DNA of 64,000 nucleotides from Petrosia ficiformis (lineage: Eukaryota; Porifera; Demospongiae; Haplosclerida; Petrosiidae). Position numbers and translations under genes: made by a program. Location of the stretch: positions 41,320,537-41,384,536 of the forward strand of contig OX345636.1 in NCBI GenBank assembly GCA_947044365.1. Reading direction: 5' to 3'. Each line of letters starts with the position of its first letter. Position 1 is the first letter of the stretch. The notes under the pieces are model-generated. The model was not told the origin of the DNA. It made no database searches and saw nothing but the letters and a program-made list of their open reading frames with translations. Shown here piece by piece: positions 1 to 12,734 of the stretch.

Positions 1-1000
1 GCCTTAGTTAGATCAATAGAGGCAAAATAGATTGGCCTTTGCTGTTCCGTGCTCTTTTCCTGAAGTTGCCTTGCAACAAAAGTCATATCCATACAAGATC
101 AATTTTTACAGGAAACACACTGAGTTTCCGGTAGGATCTCATCAAGAATCCAGCTAAGCACATTCCCAGCTACACTAAGGAGTGATATTTCCTTGTAATT
201 AACACAGATTGATTTGTCTCCCTTCTTATGTAAGAGTATGAAAATACCATCTCACCACTTCTTAGGTACTTCCTCACTTTCCCAAACATTCACAATAAGA
301 GTATGTAGCCTATTCACTAATACTTCTCCATCATACTTCCAGATTTCCCCAGGTATCCCATCCATCCCTGCAGACTTGCCATTCTTCAATTTCGCAATAC
401 TACTCCAGACCTCATCCACTGATGGCACATCCATTAGCTCATCCCTTATTCGTAACTGAGGGACAGCTCCTATCGTCTCCGGTAACACCACTCAATCTCC
501 ATTAAGCACACTCTCAAAGTGTGCACTCCACCTATCTAGAACATCGTTTCTCCAGTTATGGACTTCACTACTTGCAACCCTCGTCTACCTGATTCTCCTA
601 TATTAAAGTGCGCAATGCATCTTAAAAACCTTTCATATCCTTCCTATCAGCTAAATTCTGAATCTTTTATGCCTTCGAATCCCACCAGCTGTTAAACATC
701 TGCCTAAGATTACTCCTAGATTGTTTCCTCATTCTTTTATATTGCTGCTTCACTCTTTCAGAACTGTCACCAAGACACTTTTTCCTCAACTTATCCCTGG
801 TGTTTAACAGCCTTTCAATTTCCTCGTCATTTGAATCAAACCAATTCCAACATCTCACTAGCAGCACTAAATACAGCATCTCTCAGACACTCCCAATGCT
901 GGTCTACATCAAGGGAAGACATCCTCTCCAGGGAAGGATCATCTATCTTCTGACGAATATTCTTACTTAGAAGATCGTGCATTTTAGAACCCTATTTACA
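1..1000 (-). mobile_element. Decayed LINE (non-LTR retrotransposon) reverse transcriptase fragment
   Basis: Read on the minus strand, the segment contains the endonuclease-to-RT linker and N-terminal RT typical of animal LINE ORF2 proteins. The linker NWFDSNDEEIERLL lies near 800-845, KNGKSAGMDGIPGE near 330-380, GIFILLHKKGDKS near 210-250, DMTFVARQLQEK near 50-85 and IDLTKA at the extreme left. Frame changes and stops separate these blocks, so the copy is dead. It continues past the left edge, where the catalytic YxDD block would be expected. It lies downstream of, or within an intron of, the integrin gene on the same strand. The exact clade (CR1, RTE or Jockey-like) cannot be decided here. 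Confidence 0.85.
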
Positions 1001-1440
1001 TTTAATTTCTTAGATTGTGGGGTAGCTTGAACTCTCCTTTTGTGCATGATATTTATGCCTATATCACCACATAAGATACATACCAGAGTTTTTGATAAGC
1101 TCATATGGCGCACCATTGGCCCAAAGAGCTTCTTGTTTGACACAGCACAGTTCTCTCTTTGGGCCAGATAGTGCAGTTCATTATGATTATATTGTCACTA
1201 ACAGCATTATCTCTTTGTTAATTGGCTCAAAATCTATTCCAAATGGCCCACACACTAATCATTATTGAGCCAATTTGGCCCATGCTATCAAAACTTCTGA
1301 TACATAAATACATACACAAGTACATACATATATACATATATACATACATACATACACATGTACATACATACATACATACATACATACATACATACACACA
1401 CATGTACATACATACATACATACATACATACATAATCTAC
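1000..1440. repeat. Intron or spacer with small inverted repeats and a (CATA)n microsatellite
   Basis: No convincing exon is seen. An 11-bp perfect inverted repeat GGCCCAAAGAG (1118-1128 with 1155-1165) and another, TTGGCTCAA (about 1220 with about 1265), suggest a small foldback element. A CATA/CACA microsatellite fills about 1308-1432, directly beyond the donor site of the last integrin exon visible. A weak candidate exon on the minus strand near 1085-1135 (ANGAPYELIKNS, followed by GTATGT) resembles an FG-GAP strand but is not secure. Confidence 0.5.
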
Positions 1441-1590
1441 CTTCGTATCCATCATTATTGATATCACCAAGACCCTCAATACAAATGCCAAATCTACCTG
1501 ATACAGCAGTTCCAATAATGATAGTATTTTTTTGAAATACACCCTGTACAATGAAAATGAGCAAACGTTCAGTTAATTATCGTTTTATTA

Positions 1591-1630
<40 letters not shown>

Positions 1631-1802
1631 TATATATATATAACCGTATTCCTCACTTCGTTGTTTAAGAATATGTACACCTGTCCCAGTTCTGGTCTAG
1701 ACTTTTCACTATACATTGGAGCACCTACCAAAAGATCATCCCAACTGAAAGACAGAGTGGGATAAAAAATATATATATAATAATCAGAGAGAGAGAGAGG
1801 GG

Positions 1803-1833
<31 letters not shown>

Positions 1834-1840
1834 GGAGGGG

Positions 1841-1918
<78 letters not shown>

Positions 1919-3773
1919 GAACACTGTATTCCTACCCATCTCCATTCAAGTCAACTGCAGCCAATGAATATCCAAAATATTCTCCAAACTAAATTATACA
2001 AAGAATGATTGATACAAATGATTGGGTGAGTGTACAAATGTTTAGGTGAGAACACAAATGAGTGAGTGAGTATATAAATGATCGGGTGAGTGAGTATACA
2101 AATGGTTGGTTGAGTGAGTGAGTGTACGAAGGATTGGGTGAGTGAGTATACAAATGATTGAGTGAGTGAGTATACAAATGATTGGTTGAGTGAGTATACA
2201 AATGATTGGGTGGATAAACTGAATACAGACTGACTTGTTCTCCCTCTACAGAAATGCTTGGCAAACTTTTGAAATCAGTTACAACATACACCTAATGAAA
2301 ATTAATTAACAGTCAGGTATACGAGACGCATTTTCACACATCTATCTTACTCGTCCTAAATGTGTAATCCCATCGTCTCTTTGTGGAGCAGAAAGAGCAA
2401 ACTCTGAGTTATAAAATTATATATATTTATTTATACTAATATTATTTATATATGTGTATACATGTATAAAGTAGTTACCTTCAGTTACATTATTAGTAAG
2501 AAAACCACTTGTAATAGCAAATCCTAAATATGTAGGAATAAAAATATCATACTTCAGACAGACAAACACTGACAGACACAGACACACAGATGCTGACAGT
2601 CAGACACACAGACAGACAGACACACAGACAGACAGACAGAGAGATGCTGACAGTCAGACAAGAGTTATAGACAAAATAGATTTGGATAAACAAACAAACA
2701 GAATACCATAATATGATAAAATATTGAAAACATTTTGAAAGCCTTGGCTTCGCCCTATAACTTCGCCTCCTCTTGAAGGAGAAAAATTTGGAGATCTTAC
2801 ATTGCCATCAGTTATGGTGCCAGGACCATTCAGATCATAATAAAATGCTCCTCCCCTGCTAAAGTGACGACCTGGCGTTGAAACAGCTAATGTTACATCA
2901 CTATCATTCTAAAAGATATAAATTAATAAATGTTTTTAATTAATCATTCTAAAAGATATAAATGTTTTTAATTAATAAAAAAAAACTCACTATAAAGTGA
3001 ACACTTGAACCAGCAGTACAAAAACCTTCATTGTTCTGGTTGTTGGCATTAGCACCTACAGCTACAGAGAGGTATGTCCAAATTATAGAATCTCCGTTTT
3101 ATCCAATGGAAGTTTTTTTGGGGATTATTTATTAATGGGAATGTTTTCTACACGTTTACAGAAACCACCTGTCATTACTATTTAGATGTCAAACTTCTCA
3201 TATTAATTTGTTTTTTGCCATCAAAAATAATGATTGATAAACATTACATATTATATCTTCATATGTTGCTATTTTAACGAGAGAGTACAGTTGGAATAAA
3301 ATGGCTTTCTATGCATTTCAGTTTCAAGCAATGAGCTGAAATTTCTGATAATATATAAACAATGGTTTTAATAAACACATATTTTTTTGTTAATTAGTGT
3401 CTTAACTAGTGATGTACAAATAATTCAATCAATAATCAGGTTTCGGTTATCGACACATACATGTATCTAAAGTATTTATCGTTTTAATGGAATATCAGTA
3501 AAATCTCTTATCTGTACATCACTAGTTTTAACAACTACCAGTCCGTCGAGAAGCCATTGTTAAATTAGAAAGCTATTTAAACTGTAACATCATGACATAA
3601 ATCATCCCTGTATATGTTTCAAATTGCATCGATAGAAGAAATCACACTGATTTGTCTCTAGTGTGTACCCTCTGCATACAGATATGATTCATAAATAGTC
3701 ACAAAAAACATCCATTTTTGGAAGAAACAGATATCAAAAACAACCAAACTTGACTTTACCTGCTAAAGGTGAG

Positions 3774-3827
<54 letters not shown>

Positions 3828-5458
3828 AAGAGAGAGAGAGAGAGGTAAAATAGTCATCCCATGACTGAATAATAAGTTAAAACATACAACACATAGTCAC
3901 ATACATATTGTACGATATTACATCACAGACGATCCATTGGCAACATAACAATTAAAAAGAACAAGAATGAACTGTTTAGTAAAGAGAACAGTGGATAAAT
4001 AGACCAACTTAAAAGTAATTTCAACAAGAGTCAAAATGGAATATATGTTATAAATAAATTTAATTTTGAAGCTAAAAGCAATACTCTCTTTATACAGTAA
4101 TATTAGAAGTACATACATGTAGATGGGTTTAGAAGCACTTCATTATCTTAGTGTAACTGTGCCCCATACAAAGTGGAACCTCTACAGTCTGATTTAAGAA
4201 CATCTCCATCAGGGTTACATACAGAGGGGGAGGCCCTGGGATTTCCCTCCTGAGCAAATTCAAGCCCTAGAGTTCCCAAAGTTTAATACTAAAAGGCAGT
4301 TGTTAACCATTGTGGTTTTTGAATGTGATGACTATTTACACCCCTGGAACGTTCTTTTAATATTATCAGCTAAAAGCCCCAGAAGTCGCTTGAAGCAACT
4401 TCAGAGAGTCTACATTAAGTAAATTTCCACTGGTCTCAAGATGTCATTTTTTAATAGCTTTCCACTGTTATCCTGTTCATATATTCTTACCATCACATGG
4501 GAACAATATCAAAAAATCTGTTAATGTTCGATTTGAATAAACACATCTTCCACGTGGTTGAGCACGTAAAATACCATCCTCAAATTCAACAAACTCCCAT
4601 AATGGAGCACAGGCCTGCAAGAAATAATTATAATATAAAATGACATGGATGATTGAATGGATAGATGAAGGATAGATAGATAGATGGAAGAGATGAATTG
4701 ATGGATAGATAGATGCATGAATAGATAGATAGATGGATGGATGGATGGATGGATGGATAGATGTATATATGAATATGCAGGGAGTTTTTCAGGGGGGGGG
4801 CTAGGGGGTACTTAGCCCCCCCTCAAAACAATTTTGAGCCCCCCTTCTCGAAGACTCCAACAACTTTTTACACTATCAGTAACGTTTAATTAAGTCTATC
4901 ATCATGTCTTTTAGATGTGAAACCAGTACTAATTAATTGCAAATTTCTAATTATTGCGCAGATAATTATTATTTTTGAGATAATTAATACGTCATAATTA
5001 GCCACACCCCTCATGAATAATTAACAAACCAAATATTTTTCGCAGCGCGCTTCCCGCGCCGCCACTCAGCCCCCCCCCAATTTTCCACTGCTTCCTACGC
5101 CACTGTGAATATGGGTGTATAGATTAAAAAATAGATGGATTGATGGATACACAGATGGATGGGTGAATGGATAAGCTAAGAAGGATGACTAGAGAATAAT
5201 GATAGATGGATGGGTAAATGCATGGATGGGTAAATGCATGGAAGAAGGATGACTAGAGGTCACAGCTTACAACAAAGTAATCTCCATTACTATTTACAGT
5301 TTTCCCCATCAACTGAAAGTTTTTGTCATGAATCCCTTCACTGTTACCTGCATAACAAATATACTACAAATATAGATGTGCATAATCTCAGGGGCTACAC
5401 CTTTCACAACAGTACAACCATATCAAAATGCCACCTTATGACAACCTAGAGTTGTGTA

Positions 5459-5522
<64 letters not shown>

Positions 5523-8319
5523 ACATATACTATAGTAGTACTATTCATAACATCCCCACCTATTTATATAATTATATTTACAACTATAATTATGTATACT
5601 TATGTGACCTCATTTTCAGAAAGGGATACTTTCTCACAAATTATTTTGATCAAATGCAAATCGCAACTTATTCCACCATTTTGTACAAAAGTCAATAAAA
5701 TTTTGTATCTATTTAAAAAAGATTAACAATAGTTGAAAATGGATAACAAATTTCATTAATGTCATGTACAAAATGGCGGAATAATGAGCAATTGCAAATG
5801 AGCATTTGATTTATTTTGCAGGAAAGCATCCCTTTTAATAATTAGATCATGTATATATATAATTACAGTATATCATATATATAGTATTATAACGTACCAA
5901 CTCTGTCAAATAACAGGCCGTCTGCTCCTGTTGCAATTCCATTACCCAACGTTGCTCCACATTGACCAGAGTTTAATGGACACATATATACTAAACCAGT
6001 AGTAATATTCTCATAACATGGCCATATTTCAGAATCGTTGAGTGCTAACAGTTGACTCTCACTATAATCTGGATACGTATCATTGCAGACAAGACCATTT
6101 GGTTTAATATCTGATATTCCTCCAGGAAATTGACCATGTGGAGCTCCAACCATTATACTGAGAAGTTAAAACTATTTTATCAAAATAGACTAGTAGACAC
6201 ACACACACACAGACACACATGCACACACACACACATTTTTAAACATTATGATATTACACACTGCATGCATGAATGGATCAATGGTATTTTGAGAGAGTGT
6301 GGTGGATCAACTAAGATATTGCCCACCTTGAGCATGTACACCCATTGTTCCAATCCGTCTACTGTCCGAGGGATTAAATTTGAAAAAGACACACCCCACA
6401 TACATGCATAGTTTGATATCTTAGCTGGTGATAGTTAACAAAACAGCCCTTTAAGTAAAACCATCTAGGATTGAGGACATACTCACTCAGGGCCTAAAAC
6501 GTCTCAGAATTACTACTAGCCCGACCTATAAACTGTACTGCAAAAAGGAATAGGTTATTTTAACCTTCTGTTGGTTACAGGAGCCAATTCTATTTTCATC
6601 AATGCTGATTTGTTTTTTCTGCTAGGTAATATTCACAAGTCACAGTTCATTTGATCTTGTTATATATTGACTAGTATATAAAGTATATGTCATATCATAA
6701 CACATAATGGTAACACATCATAGCTATATAATTATGTAGCATAGTATTATAGGTACAACCTGTGGTGTATTAATAGTAATCTCATTCTACCACCTGTGAA
6801 AATATAAGTAATGATTAGTATAATTATGTACATGAATTTTCACTTATAGTAACAAATAACATCCGTTGTACTCTGCAGATATTTGAAGTACATTGTATTG
6901 TATTTATTCGGCATGTACCTTACATACTAATCAAGAAATAAATTACTAGTTTTAAACATTACCTTGCAAGAAAAGAAATCGATGTAGTCTCAGGAGCATA
7001 TTATATATTGTATTGAAACTCATGTAACCAACTGAGGGTTGCCATTAATTTTTACACTGTGGAGACTTGACTAACCTGCATAGGGTCAAATTTCCAGGCA
7101 ACCCATATAGAGTATAAAGATCAAAATTTCAATATTAAAAATTTGGTCCATTTCATGCTTATGTGATTTGTCCAATTCAAGGAAAACCTCATGATAGTAC
7201 TCTTGTTCTTTCAATATTGACATGTTGAAATTAGTGTTGTACAACCTATGTATACTAGGTTTTACCTATAATTCAGATACAGATAATATAGGCAACTAAA
7301 ACTGCCTATACCTATATATACCTTTTTCTAACCTATGTTCATGTGTATCACTAATTTTTAGCACTGCTCTATATTATAACCATTTCTGTCGAAAAATGAA
7401 ACTCACAAACTACTTGAAAAGATGGAAATAGGTTAAACAAATATGATTCTAACTGTTGTATCAATCTTTTCCAACAGTAAAATAGTACTATCACTGTAAA
7501 ACTTAATTATGGTTATTTTAACCCATGTTTGGTTACATGAGTTTCAATATTAATAATATGCTCCAGAGACTACATATGTATATCTATGTAACTACTATAA
7601 AAAGTACATTACACAATAAAGAATCTCACAGTAATTTAGATACAAAGAATATTATTTGTTATTATAAGTATGAATTTGTGTACATAGTAAGAAAGTAAGC
7701 GTTAATATTTACTGATTCACAGGTGATAGAGTGGGTAAGATAAACTAAGATTATAATACATCACAGGTTAATCTTGAAAATAGTATTTGTAAATATTATA
7801 TGTATGAACAGGTACTAGGTACTAACTGATGTGTGAATGTGTCACATTCACAATAATGATGCATGGCCAGTATGCTCAACAAGACACATTTAGACATATT
7901 GAAAATCACTTGAAATATAACGTAACTACTAGCCAAATTCAGTTATCCAAGTAGCCAAAGCCAAAAAACTACTAGATTTTTTACTGTTACTAGCCCTAAT
8001 TTTAGGCCCTGTACTTACTGTTCTCATTATGTACTATACAGATGTATTAAAAGAAACACACAACATATAAAACACAATAACATTTACAACATTTTATTTA
8101 ATCTACTTACACAGTATTATCCAATGCTTTTTGAAAACTATCACTCGCCGATAGCTTGACTAACTGATGAGCTGTTACTGAATATCCAAACCTATCCTCT
8201 TTTCTAGCAGGCGAGATCTTCACTATTGGCTCTAATACATCAAATGTTTCCAATCTTTGTGACCATACATCGTTACACAATAGTAAAATAGTAGTAGTTA
8301 TTAAAACCAGCAGCTTCAT
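1441..8319 (-). CDS. Integrin alpha-like receptor, 5' half (12 exons, continues off the left edge)
   Basis: Cell-surface adhesion receptor subunit. Exons in transcript order: 8319-8111, 6157-5898, 5347-5271, 4614-4491, 3061-2991, 2908-2801, 2551-2479, 2403-2351, 2291-2235, 1988-1936, 1744-1657, 1543-1441. Phases close at every junction, giving about 425 residues. Residues 1-20 form a signal peptide (MKLLVLITTTILLL). FG-GAP propeller repeats follow: RFGYSVTAHQ, IMVGAPHGQF, VACAPLWEF with GRCVYSNRTLTDFLILFPCD, YLGFAITSGF with FALSAP, FGEYFGYSLAAVDLNGDG with DLLVGAP, and RFGICIEGLGDINNDGYE. The last two carry the DxNxDG calcium loop of integrin alpha blades. No inserted I-domain is seen. The last exon ends in phase 1, so the rest (blade 7, thigh, calf, membrane anchor) must lie to the left, beyond or around the LINE. 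The ATG at 8319 is chosen because the signal peptide starts there. Family certain; orthology not assigned. Confidence 0.93.
1592..1641. repeat. (TA)n microsatellite in integrin intron
   Basis: An almost pure TA run lies in the short intron between the last two visible integrin exons. Confidence 0.9.
1786..1918. repeat. (GA)n microsatellite in integrin intron
   Basis: About 130 bases of GA repeat with a few GGG/AAAG interruptions. On the sense (minus) strand it forms a CT tract just downstream of the donor at 1936. Confidence 0.9.
2016..2215. repeat. Minisatellite, about 22-bp unit (GAGTGAGTATACAAATGATTGG-like)
   Basis: About nine imperfect tandem units containing GAGTGAGT and ACAAATG blocks. 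It is purely intronic, and the open frame across it on the minus strand is a repeat artefact. Confidence 0.85.
2553..2650. repeat. GACA/CAGA microsatellite in integrin intron
   Basis: Imperfect GACA, CAGACAGA and ACACAGAC units. It abuts the acceptor of the exon ending at 2551, whose splice site is therefore partly repeat-derived. Confidence 0.8.
3777..3843. repeat. (GA)n microsatellite
   Basis: A GA run with two AAG interruptions, in the 1.4-kb intron between the integrin exons at 2991-3061 and 4491-4614. I see no further exon in that intron. Confidence 0.85.
4640..5225. repeat. GATA/GATG microsatellites around a short repeat element
   Basis: GATAGATG-type repeats at about 4640-4760 and 5125-5225 flank a GC-richer segment at about 4779-5105. 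That segment starts at a poly-G run and ends with CTACGCCACTG. Its CCCCCC tracts and CTACGCC end resemble the GGCGTAGCC-ended repeat near 38.35-38.72 kb. All of it lies in an integrin intron. Confidence 0.55.
5459..5519. repeat. (TA)n microsatellite
   Basis: A 60-base pure TA run in the intron between integrin exons 2 and 3. Confidence 0.9.
6537..7061. mobile_element. MITE-like element, TTATTTTAACC-terminus family
   Basis: Left end ACTGCAAAAAGGAATAGG then TTATTTTAACC. The right end is roughly its reverse complement (CATGTAACCAACTGAGGGTT, ending TTTTTACACTGT). Related ends occur at 44293-44608 and 46436-47566, and a solitary end at 7492-7560. No coding capacity. It lies in the large first intron of the integrin gene. 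Confidence 0.6.
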
Positions 8320-8325
8320 TGTAGT

Positions 8326-8872
8326 CTGGCGAGCAGACCTTTCGCCTCCGCATTTATATCGGGACAGGGCGGAGGAAAGGTCTGGGGAATGTTGATAGAG
8401 CCAATGAGAAACGAGTAATCACATGACTCTAGCCTTGAGCACGGGATTAAAATGGAAGAGTACATCTAGACGGCAGTCGAAGAGCTAACACGAATTTAAG
8501 AGTAAAACAGAATGAAGCGATACTACACTAAGGTAAAGATGTGTTTGCGTCGGTCTCAACTGGTAGCGGCAAAGCTTTTGCTACTATATATTGTTAGTTG
8601 TATTCGACATAATATCAAAGAAAAATTGTCATCCAAAGTGTATTGTCATTGTTGTCAATCCTCTGGTAGCTGATTTAGCCTTACTTTTGACAGTTTATCA
8701 AGTTGTTGAAAGTAAGACAAACAAAGGAAAGATCCCTCTGTGGCACAGAGACGTAGTGACAGCAGCGCTGCCGAGGTGTGGTGAAATCATGTGACATATA
8801 CCTACGGCCAGTGAAGAGTCGAGTTTCCAGACCTTTCCTCCGCCCCGTCCCAAGCGGAGGCGAAAGGTATGC
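8326..8872. mobile_element. Foldback element with hairpin termini, just upstream of the integrin start codon
   Basis: Both ends carry the pair AGACCTTTC(G)CCTCCGC and GCGGAGG(A)AAGGTCT, so each end can form its own hairpin (about 8336-8385 and 8828-8866). The two ends also match each other in inverted orientation. The interior encodes nothing recognisable. The inner edge is within about 10 bases of the integrin ATG, so the element occupies the expected 5' UTR and core promoter of that gene. Confidence 0.65.
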
Positions 8873-8879
8873 TTCAACT

Positions 8880-9715
8880 ATTAATTAATCTTCTGGGGGT
8901 GGGGCGCTTAAATTATCTTTCGAAAGTCCGTCCCATTTGCTGTCTTCCGTAATGACGTTGTATTTCCCAATGAATATGATTAAAGTAACCATATTCATAA
9001 TCTTGTATTATAAATACAGGAAAAAGGAAAGAAGTTTCTATATCAATCAAGTGCGCAGAACATTCCGCTCCTACATCTCTTCCACAATTTTTTAATTATG
9101 GGCGAGGAGACATATACAATATTATTATTCAGTTTAATGCACCTTCAAAAGGAAATCCATATGATTGGAATATAGAAAATAGTAAAGTTGAGTATAATGT
9201 ATAGAGTAAGGAGTCAATTATTGGACACCACCCATACTCGGATGCTATAGTGCTATCTGTACCACTGCAACTCAACTTACTACACCATAATAAGAAAATA
9301 TACTAAGTAATATCTCTGCATGACAAGTTTGATGACGATCGCTTGCTTGGTCTGGGAGTTATAAGCTTGCAAAAATGAAAGACGGCTATACGCCTTACAT
9401 AACTGCTGGGAATAAATGGGTATTGTACCTTCTGCTACAACAACATCTACTGTAGTCATAAACCATCATCATATTGTACACAGTATGCTAATAGGTCCTA
9501 TATACTGAATATAGGACCCTTGTTTTGTGTCCTCAGATGTGATATAGCCCTCACAGTATAGTGGTTTTATTTATGACAGTAGTTTTAAAAGGCACTGACT
9601 GGGGGTGGCTATAGTCTTGCATAGCTAGACCCAACCTATTAAAAAGGAATGAAGGGAGTACATCTTACAATGGGTTCATTTTAATGAGATCTGTACTCTA
9701 AGTTGTTGATGAAAT
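8880..9715. other. Intergenic, no gene seen; partial palindromic repeat
   Basis: AT-rich spacer without a supported coding region. At 9484-9560 there is a partial copy of the family starting TATGCTAATAGGTCCTATAT, seen more fully at 13586, 32700 and 48985. Confidence 0.6.
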
Positions 9716-10848
9716 TCAATCCCAAAATGTCAATTTCCAGAATATCATTGTCTCAAAATTTCAAAGTTACAAAATATCAACTCCCAAATGTCAAATTCCA
9801 AAATATTACATAATTAATATACAATTGTTATAATAAAAATTATATATAATTATATGTGCTCCCCCTACCACTAAAGAATGTAATCTAGCAACCATTAAAA
9901 AGGAATTGCACTAAACTATCATTAATTATGGAATTACAAAGCCTAGCTTGAGTAAAAACAATAATGGCCAAACGTGTTAACAATCATCTTGAAGTTTGGT
10001 ATAATAGAATTAAAGGAAAAGTTATGAGATAATCTTTAGTTGACACTTTAATACAACGCGTTAAAAATTTTTATCGAACAATGTTTACCATAGAAAGAAC
10101 GAATCCATACATTTTCAATTAGACATTCAAATCGCGCACTATGATAATATTTTATTGTATTGTACTGGATCGCATGACCGGAAGTTTTATTGTACAGAAA
10201 ATCACCTGACCGGATGTTTTATTTTACAGCGTGTCACATGTTACTAAGTAGAAAGAGATTACTTGCTAATTTCTTTAGTTTTGACGATGGTGAAGTTAGT
10301 AAACATGAGTTGTGATAAAATTCTAAATGAGGTAAGTTTTTTGTATGATAAAATGTGAAAATAGAGAGGTTTTTATGAGTTCAGTGCTGAAAGTCTCTTT
10401 TCGAGTTGGAGGTTGCTGCCTGAGATAGCTACTAGTTTGGGATTTAACATGTAAATGCTTCAAGATAACTCTTTATCATGATAGTTTGACAATTAAAGTG
10501 TCAACTAAAGATTATCTCATAACTCTTCCATTATACCAAACTTCGGACTCGTGGCAACGCTGTATCCAACTCGTGTTGTATTTCCCGGTATCTGTGCGGC
10601 GCCACTCGTCCTTCGGACTTGTGGCAACGCTGTATCCAACTCGTTATATTTCCCAGTATCTGTGTGATAATATATATTTATTTCTATAATTATAGTGCTA
10701 ACATTATAGTAACATTTTCAGTTTGGACATTTTGGGGCAGTGACATTCTGAAGTTGACGTTTTGGGAGTTGACATTCAGGGAATGGATAATTTGGAGTTT
10801 GCATAATGGGCCTATCTTGACAAAATAATTGGCTATTTTGGACATTTT
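9715..10848. mobile_element. Non-autonomous element with long degenerate terminal inverted repeats
   Basis: The left end (9715-9805) is made of sub-repeats of the type CCAAAATGTCAAyTTCC. The right end (10720-10848) is the inverse type (TTTGGGAGTTGACATTC, GGACATTTTGGGGCAG). Further in, 9985-10050 (GTTTGGTATAATAGAATTAA, then GTTGACACTTTAAT) is the inverse of 10485-10545, so the inversion extends deep into the element. The core holds a 73-bp tandem duplication at about 10543-10670 (GGCAACGCTGTATCCAACTC). No transposase frame was seen. Confidence 0.65.
10287..10331 (+). CDS. Possible isolated first exon (15 codons), unsupported gene
   Basis: ATG followed by 15 open codons (MVKLVNMSCDKILNE) and a good donor GGTAAGTTTT. 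No downstream exon is recognised, and it lies inside the inverted-repeat element. It may be chance or a captured exon. Confidence 0.12.
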
Positions 10849-11508
10849 TAACTGTCTGATACACAGTACTCATCTGATGTATGTCCTTTTCATTCTGGTC
10901 AATGGAATATTCCAGATCTTATAAATATATTATATTCGGAGTACGTCTGTGCACCATCTTCTGCTAGTTTTGTATTGCTGGAAATACATTTATAAATCAT
11001 TATCACTACTGTATATTCTTATAATAGACTACATGCAAATATCATTTAAATGATCAAACTTTGTGTTACAGAACAGTTGTTTACTTGTGATAATGACCAG
11101 CTAATTAATCAAGGTGTGAAGGAAGTATGGTTGATTGTATAATGCGAGTGGTTGTTGCTTTATGAATGCAAGAGCCCATAAAACTGGGCTCCTGATACAA
11201 TTCCCACACTTACCTCATACATGTAGGTCTGTCATTTTTGCTACTTGTACTTTCTCCTATGGCATGCTATCAAGTATCAACATGAGTAAACAATCATTCT
11301 GTAACATGAACTATTGATTGTTATTTGTCTAATTCTTTGACAATGTAAATGTGCTTGAGCTCCAGAAAAGAACATAATTTGCTTACACACAATTATGCAG
11401 CATGTTTGGGCCTGTCACAGAGTTATTTAGTGGTCTCTGGTATAAATAGTCCCTAGTGCAATTTGCAACAGCATAATTAGTCCACAGGACAAGTGTAGGA
11501 AATACAGT

Positions 11509-11665
11509 AAAACCCTGTTCATGGACATCTACAATATATATAACGGACAGCTTTCACAGTCCCGACTGACCTATCATTGAACTCAATACTGCTGCAACCC
11601 TTCACATGCGGACACCCCGCTACTTCGTACAACGGTTGCCAGTCTACTTAAATCGCTTACACGTT
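11509..11665. mobile_element. Partial copy of the ACAGTAAAACCCC-ended element
   Basis: It begins with TACAGTAAAACCCTG and contains CAGTCCCGACTGACCT and CAACCCTTCACATGC. These match, in inverse orientation, the interior of the complete element at 61021-61653. The rest of 10850-12730 shows no supported gene. Confidence 0.6.
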
Positions 11666-12734
11666 TACAGTGGTTTACAGTGGCCATATGCAGTTTCACT
11701 GATATGATTCAGAGTTCGACGCTCCTTTGCACCTCTTTGCAGCGCTCTTAAGCTCCTGATAATACGAACAGCCCCTAAAAATTAACTTATAAGGATCAAC
11801 TAGAATCTATGGCACCAGAAGTGGGCAAAATGGTGTGTCTATGAATTTTAATGAGGTGCCATATATTCCATTTGACCCAGTTATAAAAACAACATGCAAC
11901 AACAGTATAAATAAATATATGTTCCATGTTTTTACATTTGTCCAGCAAGATCTCGAGTCTAGTTTAGAACAGCCACAACAAATTTGTCTTCATTGTTCCC
12001 TCTCCAAACATAGCACATCACCACAAGTTGCTTCCCACACGGTTTTGTAAACATGATATCCCCTTATATACAAATTGACTTCAAAATGATATAAGCAATA
12101 ATAGTACACAGGCTATACACTATAATTATTACAATTACTATGCATGTTTATATTGATCAACACACATGCATGCACTTACACACTTTCTAAGTGTATGCAT
12201 GTGTGTTTAAACAGTGTTTTATGATATAAATCACTATTTTTTCCATGTTTTAGAACTAGAGTTGCGAATTTACCATTTACGTATATAAATATTCCAATGT
12301 ACCATAAATGAATGTCAGGATTACAAATACTTATAGGATTGTATAAGCTAGGTAACATAGTTCACCAACAAAATTGCACTTCATTGGCCACTCATATTCA
12401 GCTATAAATGGAACACTGTTGTGGAACGTATATACAAATAAAGTTGGTTAAAATGACAAATCAATTTTAAGAGAGTATAATTTCGTATAATTACTAATAA
12501 TTTAATAGAAACATGGGATATGTTATATGCATGTATCTCCTCACTGATGTGTTAGCTTAACTATAACATTGATTGTATTGTTTGGTTTAAACATTTGTCT
12601 ATACCATTTGCCTGAGTGAAAAAAATTCAAAAAATATGCATATAAGTTATAACACCATATATATTCAACATACATGAAAACAACAGAGCTGAGGATAAGC
12701 AGTAGTCAACTGATGTTTAATTACTAGCATCTCA

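Noticed and set aside
1085..1135. Additional integrin exon (ANGAPYELIKNS then GTATGT)
   Set aside because: The GAP-like words are suggestive and phase 1 could be met, but the acceptor is weak, the ILxxGAPY core is altered, and the segment overlaps a small inverted repeat.
1222..1564. Overlapping open frames of MYVC/THIH-type repeats
   Set aside because: They read a (CATA)n microsatellite. Only the FG-GAP exon at 1441-1543 inside one of them is real.
1989..2291. 100-codon frame with NHLYTHS repeats
   Set aside because: It is a minisatellite read-through. The genuine exon is 2235-2291 and the rest is intron.
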